NCBI RefSeq assembly: GCF_015706575.1
Contig: NW_024037067.1
Span: 2,604,884 to 2,668,883 of the forward strand
Direction of reading: 5' to 3'
DNA length: 64,000 bases
Source: Patiria miniata
Taxonomy: Eukaryota; Echinodermata; Asteroidea; Valvatida; Asterinidae
Positions 50,301 to 58,847 of this stretch are shown here, piece by piece. Both the position numbers and the translations under genes were made by a program. The notes beneath the pieces were generated by a model, which saw nothing but the letters and a program-made list of their open reading frames with translations, did not search any database and had not been told where the DNA came from. Numbering within the stretch: the stretch's first letter is position 1; the number at the start of each line of letters is the position of its first letter.

Positions 50301-53300
50301 AATAGAGGTCTATTTTCTTCCTCCATGATCTGAGCCGCAAAAAAATATATAGTTCTGCCTCAGATTACATGCCTTTTAAAAATAGGGTCGGTCGGTCGGA
50401 TTTTTTGGGTTTTTTTGGGCCATTTTTTTTTATGCAGTTTGAATGGGGTATTCAATTAGGCATCAGTATGCGAAGTTTTAGCCTGATTTTATTATCATTG
50501 CACTATGAAAGCTATACACAAAAAGATGGCCACAAAAAGTGAATAAAACCTACCTTAATTAGGCCAAAAAAAAATAGTTCTGCTTCCGATTACATGCCTT
50601 TCAAAAATAGGGTCGGTCGGTCGGAAATTCTTCTTTTTTTTGCCAATTTTTTATGCAGATTGAATGGGGTATTCAATTATATGCGAAGTTTTAGCCTGAA
50701 CTAGTTTCATTGCACTACGAAAGCTATACACGAAATGGCAACAAAAAGTGAATAAAACCTACCTTTAATTATTGTCAATATATTGACGTTCGATAATTTA
50801 AAAAAATAATGGAAAATTCAGGTCGTTCGCACCATATGCACAACGCTAGTCAAGACGCGGGGAGCTGGCCGAAACTCCGAGGTGTGTGATGCGTGCGTGT
50901 GTGGCGAGCGGCCCACCATGGGCCGACAGACCTGTTTTTACGGTCAAAAATTTCGGGAAACACACGGCATGTATCACTCCAAATACGAGTAGTGCGATCT
51001 CAAAATGAACTGTTGAACACAGAAAATACATACACAGACAAGCTAGATCAATTCTGTAAATTAACTTGCAAAAAATGTTCTTTCTCCATCGGTGTTTTCT
51101 TGGCATTTTTACGATGTCGAATCCGACCAGTTGACAGAGCACGTGCCTGGCGCCTGCACAATGCATAGCCATGCTAGCTCTATCGATCACTACTCCTAGA
51201 AATATGAGGCTCCACGTAGTGGAGCCTCATAGGTTAAGAACCCCGCAAAATTGTTTTCAGCACAAAACACTAATTAAGTACAAAAACGTCCATCAAAATG
51301 CAGAAATTTCCAACAGAACCGCTGCACAGTTTGCCCCCAAACTCCGTACTACACCTCATGACATACTCACAAAATATGCGCAGAACAAACATCGCTGGAT
51401 TTTGTCTTTTTTTTGGCTAAAATGATGAAAAATATGCCCTTTCCGCACTGAGCCAACATGACACTTGAAACGTGCACGCATAATTATGATCGAGTGATGA
51501 TTTTCAGTTCGCTCGGAGCGCGCCGCGGGGGGTACGGTACAAGCGAAATGATAGTATGCGCATGCGCACAAGTGCTTGTACCGTACCCCCCGCGGCGCGC
51601 TCCGAGCGAACCGAAAATCATCGCTCGATCATATGCGTGCACGTTTCAAGTGTCAGGTTGGCTCAGTGCGGAAAGGGCATATTTTTCATCATTTTAGCCA
51701 AAAAAAAGACAAAATCCAGCGATGTATGTCATGAGGTGTGGTGCGGAGTTTGGGGGCAAACTGTGCAGCGGTTCTGTGGGAAATTTCTGCATTTTGATGG
51801 ACGTTTTTGTACTTAATTAGTGTTTTGTGCTGAAAACAATTTTGCGGGGTTCTTAATCTATGAGGCTCCACTACGTGGAGCCTCATAGTTCTAGGAGTAA
51901 TCGATCGCATAGCCGTGCACAGACTAGTTACCGCATTTTCATCGTGTCTTCTAAATTGGCGCGGCGGGAACCAGTCATCGCCACATTGAGCTGGGTTTAC
52001 GCACATGATTATAGTCACCGTGACATCGAGTTGCGAAGTAGTCATATCGCGAAGCAAATTTGTAAAAATAACGGAGGTTTCTTTTGAAAAAAATAGCGAA
52101 TGTAAGTAAGAAACCAAATAAATACAACAAGCATTTTTTCGACGCAGATTTTTTTGGCTGGCCAGCCGGACCACTTGGCAAGGTGTTTCAGCTGGTCCGC
52201 CGGCAATTCAACTGGCATTTGGCCAGCGGACCACTGCTAAGGTCGAACCCTGCATTACCACTTCGTCTCTTTGAAAGGCATGAATAATATCATCTGAATA
52301 AGATGAATACTGAATGACATATAATGTATTGCAGATCTCTTCATTATATCATTGTTAACTGCACTGATGTCAATTTTCATTGGATCAAACAGGCAATTTC
52401 ATGAGTTAAAAATTATCTCGGTAATGAATAAACCTTCAAAACAGGTTTTGATTTTATCTTGAATTTTTTTTTGCAGTAATTTTCCATGTGGCAACTCTGA
52501 TGCCCAATAAGGAATCAGACCCGACTTGTAACTGCAAGAAACTTCACATTGGTAATGACTTTGTGTCCATTGTGTACAACGAGAGTAAAGAACCATACCA
52601 GCTGGAACAATCAAGGTGAGCACCCATCTGTTGTTTACATGTTTACATGTTTACACCTCACCAATGGCTGCCATTCATTTAAAATTCGTCATTCTTATTG
52701 GTAAGTAGTATTTTGATACAACATTGCATTCCAATATTCCAATGTAATTCACTGCTCGTGTTAAATTGTGATTCTGAGTGTGAGTTTTAAGTAGCAATGA
52801 GTTGTTGAATTCAATGGGAAGCCTGTACTACAGGGTGAGGGGAAAAAACCGAAACTCATATGTCGGGACTATTGTTTTAGTGAAGCTCTGGATGTAGCAC
52901 TTTCAAAATCTAGGATATGAAATCCCAAATTCATAAGCTTTCTTTTAGTACAAGAATCATTCGAATCACTCATGTACTTTTCAAGTTACGGAGTTCTAAA
53001 CACAACCACCATTTTAAAGTTCTGTCCGCGGATCACAAAAAAAGGTGTGCGTTCTTTCAGCAAAACGAAAACAATTCACACATATTCGCACATATAGCAA
53101 TTGTCAACCATAAATCTTAGTTTTAAGAAATCCTCACGTCAATCACATAGCCTCCAATTAAGTCACAAGTTACTCAAATGCACTTCATCCCTTTTACTGG
53201 ACTTCTGAATGGAGTGTATTTAACTTTGGACCAGACTTGTAAGGGACTCAATTTGAACACTGCTTGTACTATCTTTGTTTCATTTCAGGGCCAGTTCAAC

Positions 53301-54646
53301 TTTGCAGAGATTGTCATTGAACCACTAGATAGTGAGAGCAATCTGGTCACAGTCCAAGCCAAACAAGGTCAGAGTTCAAGGTTCATACTGAATCATACGC
53401 ACCCTAAAGTAAATATGGATGAAATGTTCCAAAGTATGCTGGAGGTTGCATGTTCACATCTCATTTTAGTCAGTTCTCTTAGTTCTGAGTTATTGCTTTC
53501 AAAATTAAAGTTCTTAAATGTGCTCAGGTGATGTCAGTTGTTGCTGTAATTATTTCTCACAGTATTACTTAATTACATAAATCCCCCTATTTCAGACTTG
53601 GAGGCAATGATTGGAAGCCGTGGTCCGCGGATGATCACCAACAAGAACCTGCCACTGTTAGTGCGTCAGATGGCACTACATGCCAATGTGAGTAGATTGC
53701 AGACATGCCGACCTTTCGTGAAATACACATTTTGGTTCAGTTTTGTGTAATAATTGTCCTTGTTTCCTTCTTTCACTAAAGAAGCAGTCTTACCATGGTG
53801 ACTTTATACTTTATAATATCCAGCGGAGGAATCATGAATTCTAAAACAATTAATGGCCTTTGTAAGGTAATATAATCAATTGTCATTTGGAGATTCAGGA
53901 TTTTTCGGGGGGGGGGGGGGGGGGGGGCGGGTGGAGTCAAGACCCTTCAAGGGGTGAGGTGTTGCATTCAGTGCATCAAACAACCCAAAATTTTAAAGCG
54001 ATGAATCAAAGATGAAGCAACATGAGTGAACAGGTTTTTGAGGGATCTTCAGAAAATGTACTGTTTGTTGCCTTTTTATAAACAAAAGTGTGTGGGGTGG
54101 GGGTTAGGGTCAGGTACCCTGGCCTGACCACCCCCTTTGATCCACCCTTAATCAGTGGCTAAGTGGCGGAATTATCATTCTGAGGCTTGGAGCACAATAG
54201 TCGCCAGCATTGGGTATAAGTGCAGACTAGAAAACAAAAGGTAGCAAAAGAGGAAGTCAGTTATTAAAGATGTGGTTGACATTAGAGAAATGTTTCTCAA
54301 ATTTAACGTATTGGGAATATGAATTGCTTTTATATTAATCAGGATCTCTTTATTTGTTTCAATCATGCAGTTGAATGTTCACAAAAAATGTTTGTAATAC
54401 GTAGTTTTATTTCCTGAATAGCTTGCTTCTCAAATCTACCAGAGCCAAATGCGAGGCAGCTTGGCTGAAGCTTACACCTCTAATTGGCTGGAAAGATTGC
54501 GTCAAATCAAACGTCTTAGAGGCAAAATCTCCCAGGGGGCGCCCTCCAATACGTTAGCAGCAATGGCAGCCACGTCGTCTCTTAGACATCATGAAAGAAG
54601 GAAAGGATCTTCGGTGACTCTTGATGACTTCACTGATTATGCTTGA
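26310..54646 (+). CDS. TSC2: Tuberin, Rheb GTPase-activating subunit of the TSC complex
   Basis: Thirty-seven coding exons, all with GT/AG borders, encode about 1,993 residues (human tuberin 1,807). With TSC1 and TBC1D7 tuberin forms the lysosome-recruited complex that switches off Rheb and so restrains mTORC1. The ATG at 26,310 gives MARPASKES, close to the human MAKPTSKDS start. The N-terminal two thirds align with the helical-repeat/tuberin region ([38 protein letters not shown]), then [17 protein letters not shown], and the C-terminal Rap/Rheb GAP domain with the Asn-thumb motif [11 protein letters not shown] (Asn about 1842, equivalent to human Asn1643). The linker in exons 28-30 is long and divergent but keeps an Akt-type site RPRGHT. 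The stop is at 54,644-54,646. One 1-nt phase mismatch exists between exons 34 and 35. Identification is secure. Confidence 0.97.
27272..27587 (+). mobile_element. tRNA-derived SINE in TSC2 intron 3
   Basis: A tRNA-like head contains an A-box-like TTGGCGTAGCAGTACC and a good B box GGGTTCGAATCC at about 27,333. A body follows with TTTTCCTCCCACC and an A/T-rich tail of ATAAATA / ATAATAAATAG repeats. The layout (head, body, simple tail) is typical of tRNA-derived SINEs. The family is not named. Confidence 0.7.
28705..28864. repeat. 20-bp minisatellite, 8 copies, TSC2 intron 6
   Basis: GCTGGGCTCAAACATGCTTA repeats eight times head to tail with single-base variants (GCCAGG, GCAGGG, GCTGAG; ACATG or ACGTG). 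It is intronic and non-coding. Confidence 0.95.
30316..31775. repeat. G-rich minisatellite of about 50 copies, TSC2 intron 9
   Basis: A unit of about 27-32 bp, GAGGCATTGACTAGCAGGGG plus a variable G run, starts 11 bp after the exon 9 donor (30,306) and fills most of the intron's first half. G runs range from 4 to more than 20. Higher-order blocks ending in AGGAGGTTAAGTATTGACTA recur. On the sense strand of the transcript it has dense potential for G-quadruplexes. Confidence 0.96.
33842..34100 (-). repeat. Possible SINE fragment in TSC2 intron 12
   Basis: AGGGAGGAAAACCAGAG near 34,024 is the inverse of the TTTTCCTCCC body word seen in the SINE at 27.4 kb, and an AATAATGATAATAATTT run lies at 33,850. 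No clear A or B box is preserved, so the assignment is tentative. Confidence 0.3.
35490..35811. mobile_element. MITE-like element in TSC2 intron 14
   Basis: The left end ACGTGGCCAAGTTCGGGCAA and the inverse of the right end (ACACGGGCCAAGTTCCTGCA, then AGGAC) are related inverted repeats about 25 bp long. Inner words (GTCGACTAG, TGGTCAAC) are also partly inverted. No perfect target duplication was found. Confidence 0.55.
37020..37250 (+). repeat. Retroposon-like 3' tail in TSC2 intron 16
   Basis: A degenerate TGTGTATTTTAATGGATA repeat is followed by TGCGCACTTGAACACTAATG, TGTGCAATATAAATTA and (ATT)n. Ends of this form are typical of invertebrate SINE or LINE tails. No coding part is present, and the family is unassigned. 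Confidence 0.4.
37787..37986 (-). mobile_element. MITE copy 1 (TSC2 intron 17)
   Basis: It begins GTCCAAGAAAAGGGCCC, then TTTTGTCCCATATGTAACGC, and ends ATGTATGGGACAGAGTGGTCC. Internal words ATCATTGCAAAGACTAA and AACACTGAAATCTATGAAT are shared with the copy in intron 32, which lies in the opposite orientation. The inverted ends centre on GTCCCATATGTAAC. Confidence 0.7.
42390..42526. mobile_element. TTAA-flanked hairpin MITE in TSC2 intron 26
   Basis: The ends AGCCTGGTTCATACTTCACG and CGTGAAGTATGAACTGGGC are inverse, and TTAA stands at both borders (42,386-42,389 and 42,527-42,530). The element is a near-complete hairpin with CGCGAAAGC / GCTTTCGCG inner arms. TTAA target sites point to piggyBac or Kolobok relatives. 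Confidence 0.78.
42857..44215. other. TSC2 intron 27, no feature recognised
   Basis: A 1.36-kb A/T-rich intron between exons 27 and 28. No repeats, RNA genes or transposon ends stand out. Confidence 0.5.
44396..46259. other. TSC2 intron 28 with dispersed-repeat fragment
   Basis: A 1.86-kb intron. It holds the fragment at 45,666-45,725 shared with 23,849-23,910, and an A/T-rich retroposon-like tail ending AATAAAGAAATAAATAAATA near 45,310. Nothing else is recognised. Confidence 0.5.
48630..48809 (+). mobile_element. MITE copy 2 (TSC2 intron 32)
   Basis: It begins CTATGTCCCATATGTAAC and ends GTTACGTATGGGACAGAAAG, then GGGACCTTTTCTTGGAC. It is the inverse of the copy in intron 17 over its whole length (TTAGTCTTTGCAATGATTTT, GGATTTCAGTGTTTTT). 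It lies 33 bp beyond the exon 32 donor. Confidence 0.7.
48845..49865 (+). repeat. Tandem array of ~62-bp units derived from the TSC2 exon 33 3' splice site
   Basis: Seventeen imperfect copies of a unit precede exon 33. Each unit reads TTCAACTCCCTCCCTCTCCC, ACAG, then a copy of the first 40-45 bases of exon 33 (ACTAAAGACCAGACAGCCAT, then CTTATCCAATGTCTATGG). The authentic junction at 49,865/49,866 is the last copy (TCTCCTTCTCCCACAG then ACAAAAGACCAGACAGCC). Nearly every copy therefore keeps a polypyrimidine tract and an AG acceptor. Later variants (ATGATCAGACAG, GCCTGTGG) form local sub-families, and some units are shortened. Frames up to 106 codons across the array reflect the exon-derived sequence and are not separate genes. 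Confidence 0.93.
50337..50770. repeat. Direct duplication of a ~220-bp segment
   Basis: Two copies in tandem share ATAGTTCTGCCTCAGATTAC-like starts, AATAGGGTCGGTCGGTCGGA, GAATGGGGTATTCAATTA, GAAGTTTTAGCCTGA and AAAAAGTGAATAAAACCTAC. The second copy is slightly shorter. Confidence 0.85.
51182..51910. repeat. 0.73-kb palindrome in TSC2 intron 33
   Basis: Arms of about 345 bp are nearly perfect inverses around a short centre containing GCGCATGCGC (about 51,559). Each arm ends in its own small palindrome (ATGAGGCTCCACGTAGTGGA and GGCTCCACTACGTGGAGCC). Central arm words GCTCGGAGCGCGCCGCGGGG and GGTACGGTACAAGC are GC-rich, unlike the surrounding intron. No coding capacity exists; the frames seen are mirror images. 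Confidence 0.9.
53908..53931. repeat. Poly-G tract in TSC2 intron 36
   Basis: About 20 consecutive G residues followed by CGGGTGG. It is a length-unstable homopolymer in the intron. Confidence 0.9.
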
Positions 54647-54927
54647 GTGCTGGTCGTGTTGTAATAGTTAATGTCAATGATATGAATTGGTTGTTATTTT
54701 ATGGACCAGTCTGAGCATGTTGTCAACTCTATCACAATGGTGTCCTTCCATGGCAAAAACATTGTGCTAGCTATTGTTCAGATAGTCTGTCAAGGGCTGA
54801 TTGCTTGGTAAAATCCCACACACAATGGTTTCATTCAGTGAAGGGGAGTTTGTGCATTTACAGTTATCATATACCCACATTTGTCTATAGTGATTCATTT
54901 ACAAAAGCATATTCTCTAGTTTTGTCA

Positions 54928-55433
54928 ATTAAAAGCACAGGAGACAAGAAATATCATCAGTGACATTTCACTAATTATACTCCCTAGCAGGATGTGCATT
55001 TGGCATGCCTTATACCCCCCCCCCAGTCTGCCTTGATATCACCCCTCCACCTTTCCTGCCAACTAGATCTGCACCTGGAGCCCACTGATTTACATGTATA
55101 TGTAACTTTTATGAAGCAATGCCACTTAACATCACTTTAGTCCTGACCAAATTTTGTTGGTAAAATTCAGTGCAGAATTTTAACTGGCACATGTACCTTT
55201 CCAAGTGATTCACCAATTTAATCCATTTATGCCGTGCACCGTTAGATTAAAAGACCTTCCCCAAAAATACATTTGAAGTAAATATCCATTGATTTGAAAT
55301 AATTAAATTCCCAGTCTGTGTATGTGAATTGTTCAAGTCTTATTCCCAAGGTTTTAGCAAGCCTTACCCTTGTTGGGTCTGTTTAAAGCTCACATTCCAT
55401 ATCACTTACTGTAAGAAACTACAATTCATTAAA
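54928..55433 (+). terminator. TSC2: TSC2 3' UTR with candidate ATTAAA poly(A) signals
   Basis: No AATAAA follows the stop codon closely. ATTAAA variants occur at 54,928-54,933 and 55,428-55,433. Either could direct 3' end formation, but nothing here separates them. Confidence 0.35.
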
Positions 55434-56066
55434 AGTAATTAACTTGTAACAAATTTAATTATATTCAGGAAATTAAAAACTTGTAACAAAGTTAATGTCA
55501 AACTGGAATGCTGTTCATATCAATAATTAAAAACATTGATGAATTTGTAACACAAGTTTCTTTTAACAAATTGGTAGTTCTAGTGATTGATTGGGGATAT
55601 GTTGGTGTGTTTGGTGTTTTTTTGCTAATTTAGAAATCTTGTTTGAAAATTTAAAAGACTTTATGTGTAATATGTGATTGAGCAAGAAGAACATTGTCCT
55701 GGCAAGTTAATTGGCTTCTCAGTGAGTAAGCCTTTTTCATGAATATATATGACAGAATTGTCGGTATAAAATTGGTTAAACCCTTTCACACCGTACGTCA
55801 GTTTTTAATTGCAATCCTTGAAATCTGTTCCATTTTAGTTATTTTAATGTTCATTGCCACTTATGAGGGCTTTTTGGTACCATTTTGCAAGAACAAAACT
55901 GCATGTTACTAGACAGAAACTCGCGTGCACTCATTTCAGCATACAAAGTGACCTGAATTGCATGTTTTTTTGTTATTGTTCTGCTTTCAGTGTTTCGTTG
56001 TATGTCAGTAAATAACACTCGGTGAGACAATAAGAAAACTGTATGTTTCCAATAAGCAGAATTCAG
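55434..56066. other. Intergenic or distal 3' UTR, no feature
   Basis: A/T-rich sequence without gene signals. There are short C runs nearby at 55,016-55,024. Confidence 0.5.

Positions 56067-56128
<62 letters not shown>
56067..56128. repeat. Poly-C tract, 62 bases
   Basis: An uninterrupted run of about 62 C residues. Such a length is exceptional and is likely polymorphic and hard to sequence. The apparent poly-glycine frame on the minus strand is an artefact. Confidence 0.95.
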
Positions 56129-56131
<3 letters not shown>

Positions 56132-56499
56132 TGAGTGAGGATGGGCGCGTGTACGACGTGCACACGCGCCGACTGGCAAAAGACTTGCGTTCATGTACTG
56201 ATTGCATCATTTTCACTGGGCGACATCAGTTTGTAGCGGGGGTTTATAGTCCCAACAACCGGAGGGACAACTTTATACAACACTAATTTATAACGTATAC
56301 ATGGGCTAACTTGTCCCAATCCGTCTATGCAATATGCCCGTTCGAAAATGTTAATAAAAACAAATTATATTCAATAAATGAACACATTTTGTTTTGTAAT
56401 TGTGTAGGTATAGTTTGAGGTAATTTTGCTGCGCTCCTATGATAAATGTACACATGGCGGGAAAGTAATAAATGGAGAATTAACTGCACGTAGTGTTCA

Positions 56500-56715
56500 C
56501 GACTTGGACGCGTGCCATTCACTCTGTTGAGTGTTGTTGTGGTATTTTGCCATGTGCGTTTATGATATCCTACTACGGAATCGCGCTCTATTCTAACCCA
56601 CATTCCCGCTCGTATTTTCGCTGATGTTTTGCCCGGGAAGACATTAGTGCTTGTTCAAGTTGTTTTCGCTGCCTTGCTCTTTGGATTTCATACAGTTTGT
56701 TTCGTCAACAGAAAG
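56500..56715 (+). promoter_or_regulatory. Candidate promoter and 5' non-coding exon of the sialyltransferase gene
   Basis: A CG-richer patch (GACGCGTGCC, ATCGCGCTC, TGCCCGGGAAG) leads to GTCAACAGAAAG followed by the donor GTAGGC at 56,716. The coding exon of the downstream gene begins with an acceptor at 61,126, so an upstream non-coding exon is required, and this is the best-looking candidate. No direct evidence links the two. Confidence 0.35.
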
Positions 56716-57100
56716 GTAGGCCCCCTAAATGTGTTTTTAAGTGAAGCCTGGTACAACATACTACTGCTAGGCCCTAGGCCTAGTACACAAACATGGTAGT
56801 GGTACATCATGTTTTGTTTTCAATTTTTTTCAAGTTTCCCAAACTGATTCGTATACTGCCTAGGCCTATGTAGGTGGCTGTAGTTTTGACATTACCGTGC
56901 TACAATGTCTAAGTTTTTTACTACGAATAATTAAAGTTATTTTTTAGGAATATTATTTTAACATGTTTGTGGTCGTAATCAGAATATTATGTGGCCAGTT
57001 TACTGGACTATTGATCCTACCAATGCAATAGTGTGAGTAGGCCTATAGGCCTACAAACAGTCGTGACAGTAGTGCTGTAAAACATGTAAAATAAAGGCCA

Positions 57101-57996
57101 TGTTACGCCCCAACTATCGCATCGGTCCCAACTGTAGTTCCACAGTTGGGCTGGCCCAACTATAGTTGGGCCTGTTCCAACTATAGTTGGGCCTGTTCCA
57201 ACTATAGTTGGGACAGTCCCAACTGTAAGTTCCACTGTTGGGCTGGCCCATCTATAGTTGGGCCACTCCGATCTTTTTATTTTGTGGTGTCCCAACTATA
57301 GTTTACATTGATGTACAACTATAAAACGTTCCCTACAGCACTGATACACGTCTGACTTTACTGGGGACCACTGAAATTAGCTATTGATGGGGAGAATCTA
57401 TAGTTGGGCCACCCCAATCTTTTTATTTTGCAGTCCCAACTATAGTGTACATTGTTGTACGATTATAAAACATTCCCTACAACTCTAATACACATCTGAC
57501 TTTACTTGGGACCAATGAAATTATCTATGGGTGGGGACCATCTGAAGTTGGGCCACCGCAATATTTTTATTTGGCGGTCCCAACTATAGTTTACTTTGAT
57601 GTACCACTATAAAACATTCCCCACAGCTCTGTTACATGTCCGACTTTACTTGGGACCTTTGACATTAGCTATGGGTGGGGCCCATCTATAGTTGGCCGGC
57701 CATGGCAATCTTTGAATTTTGCAAAATGTTGCTGGACAATAAAACCCAGCAGCTGGACAACTCATCCAACTAAAAACTAGACAGTAGTACCATGTGACCG
57801 GCCAGCCTTGCGGCATGCATGCACGATGAATACACGGTGCCAGCGCCGCGGAACATTTAATCCAACAAGATCTATCAAGCATGAAGCATCCGGCGTAACT
57901 CCAGCCCTAACTATAGTTGGGCCGACCCAACTGCCGCACTATAGTTGGGACAGTCCCAACTATAGTTGGGACTGATGCGATAGTTGGGGCGTAACA
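57101..57996. mobile_element. 0.9-kb Ginger-like non-autonomous element with GCCA target duplication
   Basis: The ends TGTTACGCCCCAACTATCGC and GCGATAGTTGGGGCGTAACA are perfect inverses, and the match continues to about 35 bp. GCCA flanks both sides (57,097-57,100 and 57,997-58,000). Removing the element restores AAAGGCCACAC, as in the other foldback copy. TGTTA starts and a 4-bp duplication fit Ginger-type elements, but there is no integrase-like frame to confirm this. Internally the sequence is dominated by repeats of CCCAACTATAGTTGGG. Confidence 0.8.
57250..57700. repeat. Three ~148-bp tandem repeats inside the Ginger-like element
   Basis: Each repeat contains ATCTATAGTTGGGCCAC, ATCTTTTTATTTTG, TCCCAACTATAGTTTAC, TATAAAACATTCCC and GGGACCA / ATTAGCTATGGGTGGGG. 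Copies are about 80-90% alike by eye. Confidence 0.85.
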
Positions 57997-58429
57997 GCCA
58001 CACTTGCATGACTCTGAACATGTACAAACTACAAAAACACTTTGTCAAACTTTGATTTTCACATTTTTAGGCTTAATAATGGTTTGTAGTTTATTTTGCT
58101 TTAGAAGCATACTCACCATCCTCTTTAAAGTGCTGCCTTTTCAGATGTCAATTTTTTGTGAAATTTCATGTTGAAATTTTGATACGCAAACATGTGCTAA
58201 CGAATCTGGAAATTTCACGAAAAAGAGACATCTGAAAAAGGCAGCACTTTCTGATTAGCCTATTATTAAGAGGGTGAGTATGCATCTAAAGCAAACATAT
58301 TAACTACAAACTAATACTAAGCCTAAATGTGAAAATCAAAATTTGACAAACATGACAAAGTTCTAGGCCTAGGCCTACATGAGTACATGTTTTTGTAACA
58401 TGTTCCAAGTGGCCTTTATTTACAGATGT

Positions 58430-58650
58430 CATATGGAGCAACTTTTGCTACTTGGCACAGCCCCTTACTTTTTGCCCTTTCAAACACGTGTAGCACTGTG
58501 TAGCATTTAATTTGTGCACAAGTCAATGGTGTAGCACTTCTTTGCTACTTGCCGCGGCCCCTTCCTTTTCGCCCTTTCATTTTAGCGTTTAGCACTGTGT
58601 AGCATTTAATTTGTGCACAAGTCAATGTTGTAGCACTTTTTAGTGTGTTC
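58430..58650. repeat. Tandem duplication of a ~100-bp segment
   Basis: GCACTGTGTAGCATTTAATT followed by TGTGCACAAGTCAATG, TGTAGCAC and CTACTTG...CCCCTT occurs twice (about 58,440-58,540 and 58,541-58,645). Confidence 0.8.
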
Positions 58651-58847
58651 AGTGAACACCCTGGTCTGGTTCTTTGACCGAACGGTGGCTCTGCCCATCC
58701 CATTCGAATAAATCATCAACATATCACCCAACTTACTATTTCTTGTAGCATGTAGCAGTGCTACAAACACAGACCATGAATTCATTTGTCTCAAAACTGG
58801 CTGGGTATAACAGAGGTAGTCCAGTAAATTGGCCACATTTATGGGCT

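Larger units (their letters stand above)
50121..52253. mobile_element. Composite hAT-like element in TSC2 intron 33
   Basis: The left end CAGGGGTTGCCCTTA and the inverse of the right end (CAGGGTTCGACCTTA) resemble each other and the CAGGG ends common in hAT elements. Related segments CTGGCCAGCCGGACCA, then GGCTGGTCCGCC-like words, occur at both ends in the same orientation (50,146 and 52,156). Inside lie a direct duplication (50,337-50,770) and a 0.7-kb palindrome. No 8-bp target duplication and no transposase were found, so the class is tentative. Confidence 0.4.
48159..54646 (+). other. TSC2: TSC2 exons 31-37: Rheb GAP domain
   Basis: Exons: 48159-48237, 48511-48597, 49866-50052, 52477-52615, 53289-53367, 53596-53687, 54422-54646. 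Family landmarks in order are [54 protein letters not shown], the catalytic Asn-thumb motif [36 protein letters not shown] and the C-terminal [12 protein letters not shown]. All these match human tuberin closely. Exon 34 ends in phase 2 (TCA AG before GTGAGC), whereas exon 35 opens in phase 0 (GGC CAG after TTTCAG). Confidence 0.93.
56989..58847. mobile_element. Second copy of foldback family A, interrupted
   Basis: The left end ATGTGGCCAGTTTACTGGAC and right end GTCCAGTAAATTGGCCACAT, TTATGGGCTA match the ends of the element at 21,181-22,604, but the left end is shortened. The centre is the same hairpin (58,130-58,262). A 0.9-kb element with GCCA duplications sits in the left arm, and about 0.4 kb of duplicated sequence (58,428-58,811) sits in the right arm. 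Confidence 0.72.

Noticed and set aside
51356-52174. Open frames up to 161 codons in TSC2 intron 33
   Set aside because: They are mirror-image frames in the arms of the 0.73-kb palindrome.
55851-56216. Poly-glycine protein on the minus strand
   Set aside because: It is only the translation of the 62-base homopolymer.
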